The translations under genes and the position numbers were made by a program. Under the pieces are notes generated by a model. The model was given only the letters and a program-made list of their open reading frames with translations, was not told the DNA's origin and ran no database searches. This document shows, one piece after another, positions 7,163 through 16,029 of a stretch of DNA of 38,237 bases. Origin of the DNA: Gemmatimonadota bacterium (GTDB lineage: Bacteria; 4572-55; J002); the NCBI GenBank assembly GCA_003697105.1, contig RFFQ01000144.1, positions 1 through 38,237 of the forward strand, in the 5' to 3' direction. Every line of letters starts with the position of its first letter. The first letter of the stretch is position 1.

Positions 7163-9106
7163 ATGAAAGAATATCTCCGTCTCTCCCGTTATTTGATCCC
7201 CCTCTGGAAAAGTGCCGTACTGGGTATTTTCCTGATTCTGATAGCCTCACTTTTTGAAGGATTTTCCATTGGCATGCTCTATCCGGTGATGGATTTTGTC
7301 TTTTTACGAGAGGGTGATCCGGTATCCTCGCAAGGGGTCGTCACAACGGCAACCGACGGGTGGGAATCGATCCAACAACTCGCCGCCCAAACGTGGAAAC
7401 ATCGCCACCAACCGGATTTTCTCAACAGTGCCCAACAAGAGGCAAGATCCATCTGGAATGACTTCGCCGAGACCCATTCCAAACAAGATATGCTGAGCTT
7501 CCTTTGTTTGGTGGCGCTGATGTTAGTCATTGTCAAAAGTATAGTGCTGTATCTGCAACGGGTCACCTTCATCCACGTAGAACAGCGGATGCTCGCGGCA
7601 TTACGGGATGACCTCTATGCACACTTGCAAACCTTTTCGCTCGACTTTTTCAATAAGCAACCCAGTGGCGAGCTGATCTCCCGCATCGTTAACGACATTG
7701 AGATGGTGCGCAGTTTTACGGTGAGTTCCGTAGCACGGCTGATCCAGCACATCTCCAAAGTGATTATCTATCTCTCCATTGCCCTGTTTATCAACCTCAA
7801 ATTATCCCTTGTGGTCTTTTTGCTGATGCCGCCCATCTTTGTCGCCATCGGACGGCTGGTTGACCGGATCAAACGCTATAGTAAGCGTTCCCAACAGCGC
7901 ATCGCCGATTTGACCGGTGTATTGCAGGAAACGTTCAGCAGCATCCGCGTGGTCAAAGCCTTTGCGATGGAGAATTACGAAATCAAACGCTTTGCTCATA
8001 AAAATAACCAATATCGCTCAACCTTTTCGCGGTTGCTCCGCATTGAGGCAACGGTTTCCCCCATCGGAGAAGTGCTCACCACATCCGTGGCAATTGCGCT
8101 ACTCTGGTATAGCGGTAATATGATTCTTTCCACCACGTCCCCCATGTCGATGGGGCAATTTTTCGTCTTTTTAGGCGCGATTTTCTCCATGATGAGTCCA
8201 ATTAAGGCGATTGGCAAAACCTACGGTAGCATGAAACGGGGTGTGGGTGCGGCGGAACGGGTGATCGAACTCCTTGACCTTGAACCAACGATTCAGGAAA
8301 AACCAGATGCGATTGACATAAAAACGTTTACGGACTCGATTCAGTTTGAGGCGGTCTGGTTTGCTTACGAACCGGATTCACCGGTACTGAAAGACATTAA
8401 TTTTACCGTTAAGCACGGTGAAGTGCTGGCATTGGTGGGTCCAAGCGGAGGGGGGAAATCCACGCTGGTTGATCTGATCCCCCGGTTTTATGACCCGACG
8501 AAAGGGTGCATCCGGATCGATGGGATCGATTTGCGAGATTTGAAATTGGCGTCTTTGCGGCAATTGATGGGTATTGTAACACAAGAAACGATCTTGTTCA
8601 ACGATACCGTGTTTAATAACATCGCTTACGGCTGCCATGACATCCCCCAAGAGCAGGTGATCGCTGCCGCAAAAGCCGCAAATGCCCATGATTTTATCAC
8701 AAAACTACCGGAAGGCTACCATACCGTGATTGGGGAACGCGGCGTCTTTTTATCCGGTGGACAACGCCAACGGCTGGCAATTGCCCGGTCTCTACTCAAA
8801 AACCCACCGATTTTGATCTTCGACGAAGCCACTTCCGCCCTCGACAGCGAATCAGAACAATTGGTACAAGACGCCATCTCCCGCTTGATGCAAAATCGGA
8901 CAACGATTGTCATTGCCCACCGGCTTTCTACCATCCAACATGCGGATAGAATTTTGGTGATTGAAAGCGGTCAAATTCGGGAGCAAGGGACCCATGCCGA
9001 GTTGATCGCCAAAGGGGGTCTCTATAAAAAATTATATGATATGCAATTTATGACAGTTGAAAATGAGGATTCGCCCGCTGTTACCGGCGAATCCAGGGTA
9101 AATTAA
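7163..9106 (+). CDS. ABC exporter, MsbA/LmrA type (fused membrane and ATPase domains)
   Basis: 647 residues, a half-transporter expected to work as a homodimer in the inner membrane, exporting a lipid, peptide or drug. A six-helix membrane domain (about 15-335) precedes an ATPase domain (about 350-620) with Walker A G426-P-S-G-G-G-K-S-T, signature L530-S-G-G-Q and Walker B ending D554-E555-A-T-S-A-L-D. It is longer than the usual 580-600 residues, because about 65-70 extra residues lie between membrane helices 1 and 2 (about 48-115), presumably outside the membrane. It starts 37 bases after the CcmA-like gene without a clear ribosome site. Resemblance to lipid A flippases is general, so the substrate is open. 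Confidence 0.92.
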   Translation: MKEYLRLSRYLIPLWKSAVLGIFLILIASLFEGFSIGMLYPVMDFVFLREGDPVSSQGVVTTATDGWESIQQLAAQTWKHRHQPDFLNSAQQEARSIWNDFAETHSKQDMLSFLCLVALMLVIVKSIVLYLQRVTFIHVEQRMLAALRDDLYAHLQTFSLDFFNKQPSGELISRIVNDIEMVRSFTVSSVARLIQHISKVIIYLSIALFINLKLSLVVFLLMPPIFVAIGRLVDRIKRYSKRSQQRIADLTGVLQETFSSIRVVKAFAMENYEIKRFAHKNNQYRSTFSRLLRIEATVSPIGEVLTTSVAIALLWYSGNMILSTTSPMSMGQFFVFLGAIFSMMSPIKAIGKTYGSMKRGVGAAERVIELLDLEPTIQEKPDAIDIKTFTDSIQFEAVWFAYEPDSPVLKDINFTVKHGEVLALVGPSGGGKSTLVDLIPRFYDPTKGCIRIDGIDLRDLKLASLRQLMGIVTQETILFNDTVFNNIAYGCHDIPQEQVIAAAKAANAHDFITKLPEGYHTVIGERGVFLSGGQRQRLAIARSLLKNPPILIFDEATSALDSESEQLVQDAISRLMQNRTTIVIAHRLSTIQHADRILVIESGQIREQGTHAELIAKGGLYKKLYDMQFMTVENEDSPAVTGESRVN

Positions 9107-9159
9107 TGGAGAGGGTATATCGGGTTTATTTTATACGGGTATGACATGATGCGTCGCTT

Positions 9160-10527
9160 TTACACCGTAATCACTTGCCGGTAAATTTCTGCTAGCGTCG
9201 TACGCCCGTCTTGTACCGCCGCGAGTCCCCGTTCTATTAAAGAGGGGTGACCTAAATCCCGAATCGTGCTTTCGATAGCTTCCAACGCCACACCTTTCCG
9301 GATCATCTCGCGCACAGGGTCAATGGGGAAGACCTCAAAAATACCGGTACGCCCGTAATAACCGGAGTATTGGCACATCGCGCAACCCGCGCCCTTTTTA
9401 AGTTCCGCTAGATCAAAATTGCGGTGCGTACGGGCATGGTCTTGAATTTTACGCCACCAAAATGCCGCTTGATCATCGGGGATGTGTTCACACCGGGGAC
9501 AAATTCGTTTCACTTGCCGTTGAGCGATAATCAAGAGGAGCGACTCCGCCAAAACATCGTTGTGGATCGGGTAATCCCGCAAGTGACGAATGGCATCAAT
9601 CGCAAACCGTACCGGCATTTGGCTCAGGACAATATGTCCGGTGAGAGAGGTATCGACCGCTAGCTTCTCCACTGCTAGTTCCTCCGTTTCCCCGATCAAG
9701 ATCACATCCGGGTCTTGCCGGAGCACGGTTTTGTAGATGCGCTGAAATGATAGACCCTGTTCATGAACGACTGCCATCTGATTTACGCCTTCGATGTGCC
9801 ACGAGATGGGGTCTTCCACGGTAATGACGTTCATATCAGTGGTATTGAGGTGGGTCACAAGGGCGTACAGTGTTGTTGTAATCCCGCTCCCGCCGGGACC
9901 AACGACCAAAATCAAGCCGTGAGGGCGTTCTAAGGTTTGCCGAACTCGGTCGAGTTGTTCCATAGAAAAACCAAGACTTGCCAAATTCAGAAGTTGCACA
10001 TCGGGAGCAAACAAACGCAGTACCATTTTTTCGCCATCAAATGCTGGTACGGTCGTGACCCGGAACCGATGCTCGGCACCCTCCCACTTATACATCAGCA
10101 TTCCAGTTTGGGGGATTTCATCTCGATGCGGGTCTAATGACGCCATCAATTTCAAGCGGTAGAGCAGTTGTTCTGCCCACATAGCAGAAAGGGGGGGATG
10201 GCATTCTTTCAACACGCCTTCAATTCGGAAACGAAATCGCATCCCGCCGTTGTACGGTTCTAAATGCAAGTCTGTAGCGCCCTCTTTCAGCGTTAGCTGC
10301 AGTAGGTCATTGATTTTTTTTTGCACCTCAGCCGGCGTGATGGTTTCCGGCGCTGGGGGAGTCGCCGGGGAGACGGAAACCGGTGGATCATCATTCTGCC
10401 GGTTTGCTTTTGTGTTCGTATCCACCAATAATCCAAGAAAATCATCTGGCAGGGCAAGCGATGCGCCGCAATCGGGGCAAACTATGGCGGTTTCAGTAAG
10501 TTCGATCTGGCAAACGGGACATTTCAT
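9160..10527 (-). CDS. Degenerate GspE/PilB-family protein with N-terminal zinc ribbon
   Basis: 455 residues from ATG 10527 (AAGGAG 11 bases upstream; an in-frame TTG at 10533 is the alternative). It begins with a zinc ribbon (C-P-V-C ... C-P-D-C) and a Pro/Thr-rich linker, then a secretion/pilus ATPase core with G-A-T-D-L-H-L-E-P. The core keeps the family fold and the C-terminal metal site (C-P-R-C ... C-A-M-C). Key catalytic positions are changed. Walker A reads G210-P-G-G-S-G-I216-T, so the essential Lys is Ile. The usual G-E-I-R-D reads G-E-T-E-E. The usual S-T-L-H-T-N reads S-Q-M-P-V-R. ATP hydrolysis is therefore unlikely. No pilus or secretion genes are nearby. It may be a regulatory or nucleotide-sensing paralog. 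Confidence 0.88.
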   Translation of the reverse strand: MKCPVCQIELTETAIVCPDCGASLALPDDFLGLLVDTNTKANRQNDDPPVSVSPATPPAPETITPAEVQKKINDLLQLTLKEGATDLHLEPYNGGMRFRFRIEGVLKECHPPLSAMWAEQLLYRLKLMASLDPHRDEIPQTGMLMYKWEGAEHRFRVTTVPAFDGEKMVLRLFAPDVQLLNLASLGFSMEQLDRVRQTLERPHGLILVVGPGGSGITTTLYALVTHLNTTDMNVITVEDPISWHIEGVNQMAVVHEQGLSFQRIYKTVLRQDPDVILIGETEELAVEKLAVDTSLTGHIVLSQMPVRFAIDAIRHLRDYPIHNDVLAESLLLIIAQRQVKRICPRCEHIPDDQAAFWWRKIQDHARTHRNFDLAELKKGAGCAMCQYSGYYGRTGIFEVFPIDPVREMIRKGVALEAIESTIRDLGHPSLIERGLAAVQDGRTTLAEIYRQVITV

Positions 10528-10683
10528 GAGCAAATCAACTCCTTTTGTTGCAAGATGCAGCGAAATGTGGAAATCACGTTAGATACCGTATGTCAAATCC
10601 ACTCCCAAGACAAGAGTTTTTTTCGGGAACAGATACGCCTCTGTATGCCCTTGGCGGTGGTTCGGTCTGGGGCGTATTTTTGC

Positions 10684-10712
10684 TTGACTTTTAAGGTTAT
10701 CACTGATATTAT
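10684..10712 (+). promoter_or_regulatory. Sigma70-type promoter for the transporter-HEAT gene
   Basis: TTGACT (10684-10689) and TATTAT (10707-10712) are 17 bases apart, about 95 bases upstream of the ATG at 10806. The surrounding intergenic region (10534-10805) is AT-rich. It also holds a long-range inverted repeat, ATACGCC (10633-10639) with GGCGTAT (10671-10677), followed by TTTTT. That repeat may end antisense or read-through transcription before this promoter. Confidence 0.5.
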
Positions 10713-10805
10713 TTTAATTCTAAATAATTGCAAGATATTGTAAATCTAAGCCTTAAATTGATGGACTTCAAGTTATTTCCCACCTGCGGATGACCTGTTT
10801 CAGCG

Positions 10806-13800
10806 ATGAAAGAACGCTTCGCTTTTGCTTCGGCTTATCTCGAATCTGAATCCTTCCTACGTGCAAAACGGAACACCGAACGATTTCTGAAAATTCGTCC
10901 CGATGATTGGACAATTTTATTGCTTTTGTTCGGCTTGTTGTTGGCGCTCAACGTGGCACTGGGGGCGGCAGATATGCCCACCAAGGCATTGTTTTACAGC
11001 CTGATCGGCAAATCCAAAGTGCCACCGATGCTGTTTTTCAATGCGATTTTAGGGGCGACAGCGGCAATCGCCATTTCCGCATTCGTGGACAAGCTCAACA
11101 AGACCGTTCTGTTTATGTGGACAACAGCCGGCTTAACGGTTGTTGCGATTATCTCCCGTATTATTGTTGGCAATAATCCCCCCACGTGGATTCTATATTT
11201 TTTGTTTGTTTTGACGAACGCCTTTCGGGGTTTGTTGTTTATGCTGTTCTGGCTGGTAGCGGCAGAAATCTGTGACACCCGGCGGGCAAAACGCATATTT
11301 GGGATCGTCACCAGCGGCGGGACCATTGGTTCGATTCTCTGTTATTTTGTGATTAGCCGCTTGGCAACGGTCATCGGCACGGAACATATCTATGTCCTGT
11401 GGATACTCTCCCTATTTGCGTGTACGCTTATCTGCTATTATATCATCAACAATCGCTCCAAATTAGGGATTGCGGTCTCCCGTCCGGTGCGGCGCTCCTT
11501 CACGCTTCGGGATGCCGTGCAAAATGTGATCGAAGGCGCTCAAATCGTCTGGTCGGAAATCTCGCTGGCAAAAGTCCTCTTTTTTGCCAGTATTTTTTAT
11601 TTTGCGCTTTCGTACACCACCGATGTGGCGTTTGAAAGTGCGTTGGCAGACCGGCACGCGCAGGATCAGATGACCTCCGTAATGAGTCTGTTTAAAGGGA
11701 TTGCCTTTTTTGGCGCCCTCTTCGCCCAATTAATGCTCTCCAACAAGATCATCCAGAGTGTCGGGGTACACAACTCCATGCTCTCCGCGCCAATTACCTA
11801 TGCTATCGGCTTTTTAACATTGGTACTAGCCGCGTCATGGGGGGGCGGCAGTTTCCTTTACTGGACGGTGGTCATGATGGCAATCAGCCGGGACTTGATC
11901 TATTTCTCCATCTACAGTCCCGGTTACCAATCCATGTACAATTCCATTTCGGAGGATAAACGGGGGCGAGCCAAAGCCTTTGCCGACGGGGTGGGTGTGC
12001 CGATTGCCGGCGGAATTGCCGCCATCATCACCGGCGCCATGACCCATCCCGATTTGGAAGCTTGGTACGGCGTGATCATGCTGATACCCTTCATGCTGAG
12101 TTTAGCCTTTTTGTATGTCGGTTTTCGGGTAGGACGTACCTACTTACAAGCGTTGATGCAGGATTTACAAAAAGATGAAATCGTTTTTGAAAAAGAAACC
12201 CGGGCAGAGGTGGATGCGTTATTGCGTTCCCTCACCGGCGAGGACAAAGAGACAGCACTCCATGCCGCCCGCCGGATCGCAACCCAAGGGCACGGCAACC
12301 CGCGGATACCCGCCGAAATGCTGAATCTGTTTGGCAACATCAGCCTCAGTGATGTGAAATTGGAAGTCATCCGCACACTCGGTCAAATTGGGGATGAACA
12401 AACCGCCGCCGAATTGCTAAAACTATTGAAATCGGGCCAGCCAAAACCGATCCAGCTCGCCATTATCCATGCCTTGTGCCGGCTCAACTATGCCCCCGCC
12501 GTGGAGGTGATAAAACCCTATTTTGAAGATACCGTCGGCGACATGGAATTACGAGCCGCCGCTGCCGCAACACTGATGCACTTTGGCGATGAAACGGGTA
12601 CTGAATTTTTGCGAAACTTGCTCAACGATACCTCTTCTTCACGAAAGTTAGCGGCGCTGAAAACCATCGCCGAAATACCGGCGCCAGCATTGGTCAACGA
12701 GATCAACCAGACCTTCAAAACCACCATCACGGATATTCGCCGCTATGCTTGCCGGGCACTGGGCTGGATTCAAGAGGATAAAGCCATCCGTCCCCTTATT
12801 GTGGCGATGTCGGATCGGGATAGTACCGTTCAGGAGGCCGCGCAAGAAGCGTTGGTCAATCACGGTGAACGCATCTTGAAACCGTTGTTAGTCTGGCTGC
12901 GCAGTACACAAAGTCATGCTTCTGCGGACCTCCAACAGCGAATTGTCCATGTCATGGGTCGTGTGGAAGGGGAGCAAGGTGAGCAAGCATTGATCGAACT
13001 GCTCTCTTCAGATAATGACTTGCTCCGTACTGCTGCAATCAGCGCCCTTGCCTCGCGGGGCGAATTGCGGGAACGAGAACGGCTCGAACAGTACATCTTA
13101 GAAGAAATATCCACCATTTACCGCAACCTACTCTATGTTGCACTACTGGATACAAAGCCCTACCAAGATACCAAAGCCGGCACCATGATCCGAATTCTGC
13201 TGTTAGAAGAAAATGACCGCAAAAAGGATCAGATCATCCAAGCCGTCGGGCTACTGGCTCAAGAGCTTGACGCGCTGGAGTTGGTCGCCCGCAAAATTAA
13301 AAGCCCCGATAATTTCATCCGGGCAAATGCACTGGAAACACTGGAAAATTTCGGTGACCGGATCGGCAGCCGTAGTCTGATCAAACATATCCTGCCCCTG
13401 ATGGAATCCCCCCATAATGAGAACATTTTGAACCGGTTTCGGAGTGTGAAACAAGGTTTAGGTGCAAATGTCCAGCGTGTGCTGGTTGCGTTGTTAAAAA
13501 GTTCCAACCCCATTGTGCGGGCATGTGCCGTTTATCTGATCGGTGAAGTTCGCGAACAAAAACTGATGGGGATCATGAGTGAATCCTGTAGCCTCGATCC
13601 AGATTTGTTGGTACGAGATAATGTGAAAGTTGCAGTCAACCGGATTGTCTTCCCCAACCGCCCGGAAGACCCCGATCGCCCCATGACCCCGCTGGAGAAA
13701 ATATTCTTTTTGAAAAAAGTACCCCTCTTCCAAAACATGATGGCAGAAGATATTCGCCGCGTCGCCGACATTTGCGAGGAGCAAAAAGTAAATGCCGGAA

Positions 13801-14180
13801 CCATTATCATGAAAGAAAATGAACCCGTGGACTCCCCCAAACTATACGTGGTCGTCAGTGGAATGCCTCCGCAAATGAGTAATCTCAATCCGCAAGGTGT
13901 CTCCATCCCCAAATTCAAAAAAGAAGGGCAATACTTTGGCGATATTGAAGTTTTTAGCCCCGAAACCAAACCGGTCGCGGCTTCCACCGTTGAGACCAGT
14001 TACGGCGATGCCCGTCTGTTTGTGATTGATGGGCGGCGACTCCGCGCCGAAATGGAGCGCAACCCAACTATGGCGATTGAAATTTGCCGGGTTTTCAGCA
14101 AAAATGTTCGGGATACAATGAAATTGGTCGTCAATGACCATTATGCCCAGCTTCCCACTTGGGGTGAAAACGGAAAGTAA
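10806..14180 (+). CDS. Nucleotide-transporter-like membrane protein fused to HEAT repeats and a cNMP-binding-fold domain
   Basis: 1124 residues. Residues about 35-450 form a polytopic MFS-like region resembling Npt1/ATP-ADP translocase-type carriers (D-M-P-T-K-A-L-F-Y near 58; about 11-12 helices). Residues about 470-960 are HEAT-like helical repeats (A-A-x-x-L-L-K-L-L, A-L-x-x-L and similar). Residues about 967-1105 are a cyclic-nucleotide-binding-fold domain starting F-L-K-K-V-P-L-F. In the phosphate-binding cassette, F-G-D-I-E-V-F...K-P-V-A-A-S, the Arg of the usual P-R-A-A-T is replaced, so cAMP binding is doubtful. It lies 3 bases before a free-standing paralog of its last domain. The transported substrate, if any, is unknown; HEAT and cNBD parts probably serve regulation or protein contact. 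Confidence 0.85.
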   Translation: MKERFAFASAYLESESFLRAKRNTERFLKIRPDDWTILLLLFGLLLALNVALGAADMPTKALFYSLIGKSKVPPMLFFNAILGATAAIAISAFVDKLNKTVLFMWTTAGLTVVAIISRIIVGNNPPTWILYFLFVLTNAFRGLLFMLFWLVAAEICDTRRAKRIFGIVTSGGTIGSILCYFVISRLATVIGTEHIYVLWILSLFACTLICYYIINNRSKLGIAVSRPVRRSFTLRDAVQNVIEGAQIVWSEISLAKVLFFASIFYFALSYTTDVAFESALADRHAQDQMTSVMSLFKGIAFFGALFAQLMLSNKIIQSVGVHNSMLSAPITYAIGFLTLVLAASWGGGSFLYWTVVMMAISRDLIYFSIYSPGYQSMYNSISEDKRGRAKAFADGVGVPIAGGIAAIITGAMTHPDLEAWYGVIMLIPFMLSLAFLYVGFRVGRTYLQALMQDLQKDEIVFEKETRAEVDALLRSLTGEDKETALHAARRIATQGHGNPRIPAEMLNLFGNISLSDVKLEVIRTLGQIGDEQTAAELLKLLKSGQPKPIQLAIIHALCRLNYAPAVEVIKPYFEDTVGDMELRAAAAATLMHFGDETGTEFLRNLLNDTSSSRKLAALKTIAEIPAPALVNEINQTFKTTITDIRRYACRALGWIQEDKAIRPLIVAMSDRDSTVQEAAQEALVNHGERILKPLLVWLRSTQSHASADLQQRIVHVMGRVEGEQGEQALIELLSSDNDLLRTAAISALASRGELRERERLEQYILEEISTIYRNLLYVALLDTKPYQDTKAGTMIRILLLEENDRKKDQIIQAVGLLAQELDALELVARKIKSPDNFIRANALETLENFGDRIGSRSLIKHILPLMESPHNENILNRFRSVKQGLGANVQRVLVALLKSSNPIVRACAVYLIGEVREQKLMGIMSESCSLDPDLLVRDNVKVAVNRIVFPNRPEDPDRPMTPLEKIFFLKKVPLFQNMMAEDIRRVADICEEQKVNAGTIIMKENEPVDSPKLYVVVSGMPPQMSNLNPQGVSIPKFKKEGQYFGDIEVFSPETKPVAASTVETSYGDARLFVIDGRRLRAEMERNPTMAIEICRVFSKNVRDTMKLVVNDHYAQLPTWGENGK

Positions 14181-14183
14181 CCT

Positions 14184-14660
14184 ATGAAAACGGCGAAAGA
14201 ACGAAATCTCTTCCTAAAAAACATTGATCTGTTTGCCAATATGACGGACGATGAGCGGGAACTCATCGGCCGATTCTCGCGGATACAAAGCTTTAAACCG
14301 GGACAGATCATCATCAAGGAAGATGAACACGAAGAGGCTCTCAACCTCTATATCGTTATTAACGGTGAACTCGCCATGTTGAAAACGGTAGAAACCAAAG
14401 AGGGAGAACGGGTTGAAAAGATTTTTCGCTACTTGAAGGATGGTGACTATTTCGGGGAAATTGAAGTGTTCGTTGGTGAAACCTTGCCAGCATCAGCCAC
14501 CATCATTGGCGTTACAGAAGGACGAATGCTGGTCATCGATGGTAAAAAATTTTTAACAGTACTTAATAAATACCCTCATTTAACAATCCAAGTTTGCGGG
14601 CAATTTAGCCGCCGAATGCGCGAACTCAATAAGGCACACGTCACCGGCGAGGTGACTTGA
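14184..14660 (+). CDS. Stand-alone cNMP-binding-fold protein
   Basis: 158 residues, almost entirely one cyclic-nucleotide-binding beta-roll with a C-terminal helix and no DNA-binding domain. It begins L-F-L-K-N-I-D-L-F-A-N-M and contains Y-F-G-E-I-E-V-F ... L-P-A-S-A-T-I. The Glu of the phosphate-binding cassette is kept, but the Arg of P-R-A-A-T is Ala-Ser. The same features and the ending M-L-V-I-D-G-K-K align with the C-terminal domain of the preceding gene (L-F-V-I-D-G-R-R), so the two are paralogs. It starts 3 bases after that gene and is surely co-transcribed. Likely a soluble partner or regulator of the transporter-HEAT protein. Confidence 0.85.
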   Translation: MKTAKERNLFLKNIDLFANMTDDERELIGRFSRIQSFKPGQIIIKEDEHEEALNLYIVINGELAMLKTVETKEGERVEKIFRYLKDGDYFGEIEVFVGETLPASATIIGVTEGRMLVIDGKKFLTVLNKYPHLTIQVCGQFSRRMRELNKAHVTGEVT

Positions 14661-14676
14661 AAGGAGAAGGCACCAG

Positions 14677-15318
14677 ATGGAACAAGAAACCATGAGTTTA
14701 CTCTCGATTTTGCTCAAAGGGGGATTTTTGATGATCCCGCTGGCAATCTGTTCATTTATTGCCACTGTGATTATTATCGAGCGTCTTTTTGTCCTCAACC
14801 GCGCGAAAATTGATACTGAAAAATTTATGGAGCGGATTAAACATACCGTCTCGCAGGGCAATGCGCAAGCCGGGTTGATGCTGTGCGAGGATAAACAAGG
14901 ACCTATCGCCACCATCGTTAAAGCCGGTTTAGAGCGCCATGACCGCCCGCGGGAGGTTATCCGTGAGGCAATTGAAAACGCGGGTAAAACGGAAATTTAT
15001 ATGCTCGAACGCGGACTGGGTACACTGGCAACCATTGCCGGAATTGCGCCGTTACTCGGTTTTTTAGGGACGGTCACTGGTATGATTCAGGCTTTTATGA
15101 AAATTGCCGAATTGGAAGGCAACGTCAATCCCTCCATTCTTGCCTCCGGTATCTGGGAAGCGTTGCTGACAACCGCCGTGGGTTTAGCAGTGGGCATCCC
15201 CGTGTTGATCTTCTACAACTATTTGGTCGGGAGAGTCCAGCGGTTCGTGTTTGAGATGGAAAAAAGCTCCACTGAATTGGTTGATGCGTTGATCTGGGCA
15301 CAGGAAAATAAAACGTGA
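14677..15318 (+). CDS. MotA/TolQ/ExbB-family proton channel protein
   Basis: 213 residues with three membrane helices (about 15-38, 120-145, 160-185). The family block is intact: L-x-T-I-A-G-I-A-P-L-L-G-F-L-G-T-V-T-G-M-I, then L-L-T-T-A-V-G-L-A-V-G-I-P. Such proteins use the proton gradient together with an ExbD/TolR/MotB partner to drive movement or transport across the envelope. The ATG at 14677 has AAGGAGAAGG at 14661-14670. It follows the cNMP-fold gene by 16 bases and is the last gene before a terminator. No ExbD/TolR/TonB gene follows, so its partner is either elsewhere or different. Confidence 0.93.
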   Translation: MEQETMSLLSILLKGGFLMIPLAICSFIATVIIIERLFVLNRAKIDTEKFMERIKHTVSQGNAQAGLMLCEDKQGPIATIVKAGLERHDRPREVIREAIENAGKTEIYMLERGLGTLATIAGIAPLLGFLGTVTGMIQAFMKIAELEGNVNPSILASGIWEALLTTAVGLAVGIPVLIFYNYLVGRVQRFVFEMEKSSTELVDALIWAQENKT

Positions 15319-15357
15319 TAGTCGAGGAAAGGGGGGGAGGGAACCCGCAACTCACTA

Positions 15358-15393
15358 AAAAAGCGCGATCCGAATTATCGGATCGCGCTTTTT
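15358..15393. terminator. Bidirectional rho-independent terminator
   Basis: AAGCGCGATCCG (15361-15372) pairs perfectly with CGGATCGCGCTT (15379-15390), loop AATTAT. A further AAA/TTT extends the stem to 15 bp. T runs lie on both strands. It lies between the convergent ExbB-like gene (ends 15318) and the coiled-coil gene (ends 15418), and can serve both. Confidence 0.93.
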
Positions 15394-15417
15394 CTATTGC
15401 TATCCCGGACGAAGACC

Positions 15418-16005
15418 CTAAACCAGTGCATCACCGTAACTACTGCGAACATTCCGTTGGACATCATGTTCAACCTGCTCCAAGCGCTCTTCGATACTAT
15501 GCAAGCGGTCTTGGATCGTCGCATTTGATGACGTTTTTTTCAACCGTTCCACTTCATTTTTGAGCACGTCTAACTCCTCTTGAATCCGGCGTGAAACGTC
15601 CAGATGCTGCCGGGTCGATTTTAGGATCGCATCCGTCACTTGGGTAATGGTGTGTAACTGATTGAAGACATTGCTAAAATAGGCACTTTGGGTCACAACT
15701 TCACTATGGAGTTTATCCAGTTTGTGCAAATCAAGAATACCATTGGAGAGCCGTTCATCGAGTTTGAGTTCAAAGTAGGCAGAAATTTTGTCCAACTGCA
15801 ATTCTAATCGTTCATTTAGCAGGGGTAAAATCACTTGTATTAGCTTATCTTCCAATGTATCCAGCGCCACATTTAACGTGTGCCGGATGTCTGCCATTTG
15901 GGCATCCAATTCCTGATTTAGATGCGTTTGTAGCAGTACCATCATTGCCTGATGTTCATCATTGAGCGGTGTGCTTTCGGCGGTCGGTTCTATTTCGTTT
16001 GTCAT
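15418..16005 (-). CDS. Coiled-coil protein of unknown function
   Basis: 195 residues, no signal peptide or membrane helix. Nearly all is predicted helix with heptad-like spacing of Leu/Ile: about 30-100 (L-N-V-A-L-D-T-L-E-D-K-L-I), about 110-145, and about 145-185 (I-Q-E-E-L-D-V-L-K-N-E-V-E-R-L-K and L-H-S-I-E-E-R-L-E-Q-V-E-H-D-V). The first 20 residues are acidic and probably disordered. The ATG at 16005 has AAGGA 9-10 bases upstream. It lies 24 bases after the 5'-nucleotidase gene and may be co-transcribed with it. I do not recognise a family; an oligomeric scaffold is the only structural statement possible. Confidence 0.75.
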   Translation of the reverse strand: MTNEIEPTAESTPLNDEHQAMMVLLQTHLNQELDAQMADIRHTLNVALDTLEDKLIQVILPLLNERLELQLDKISAYFELKLDERLSNGILDLHKLDKLHSEVVTQSAYFSNVFNQLHTITQVTDAILKSTRQHLDVSRRIQEELDVLKNEVERLKKTSSNATIQDRLHSIEERLEQVEHDVQRNVRSSYGDALV

Positions 16006-16029
16006 AGCGCCGTCCTTTCCTTCATCGGC

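Noticed and set aside
9880-9882. Sequencing error as explanation for the Ile in Walker A
   Set aside because: ATT differs from both Lys codons at two or more bases, and two other catalytic motifs in the same protein are also changed.
10555-10743. 62-codon plus-strand frame between gspE-like and transporter genes
   Set aside because: It overlaps the promoter of the next gene, lacks a ribosome site and shows no protein-like pattern.
13532-13987. 151-codon minus-strand frame
   Set aside because: It lies fully inside the transporter-HEAT-cNBD gene; composition is that of a shadow frame.
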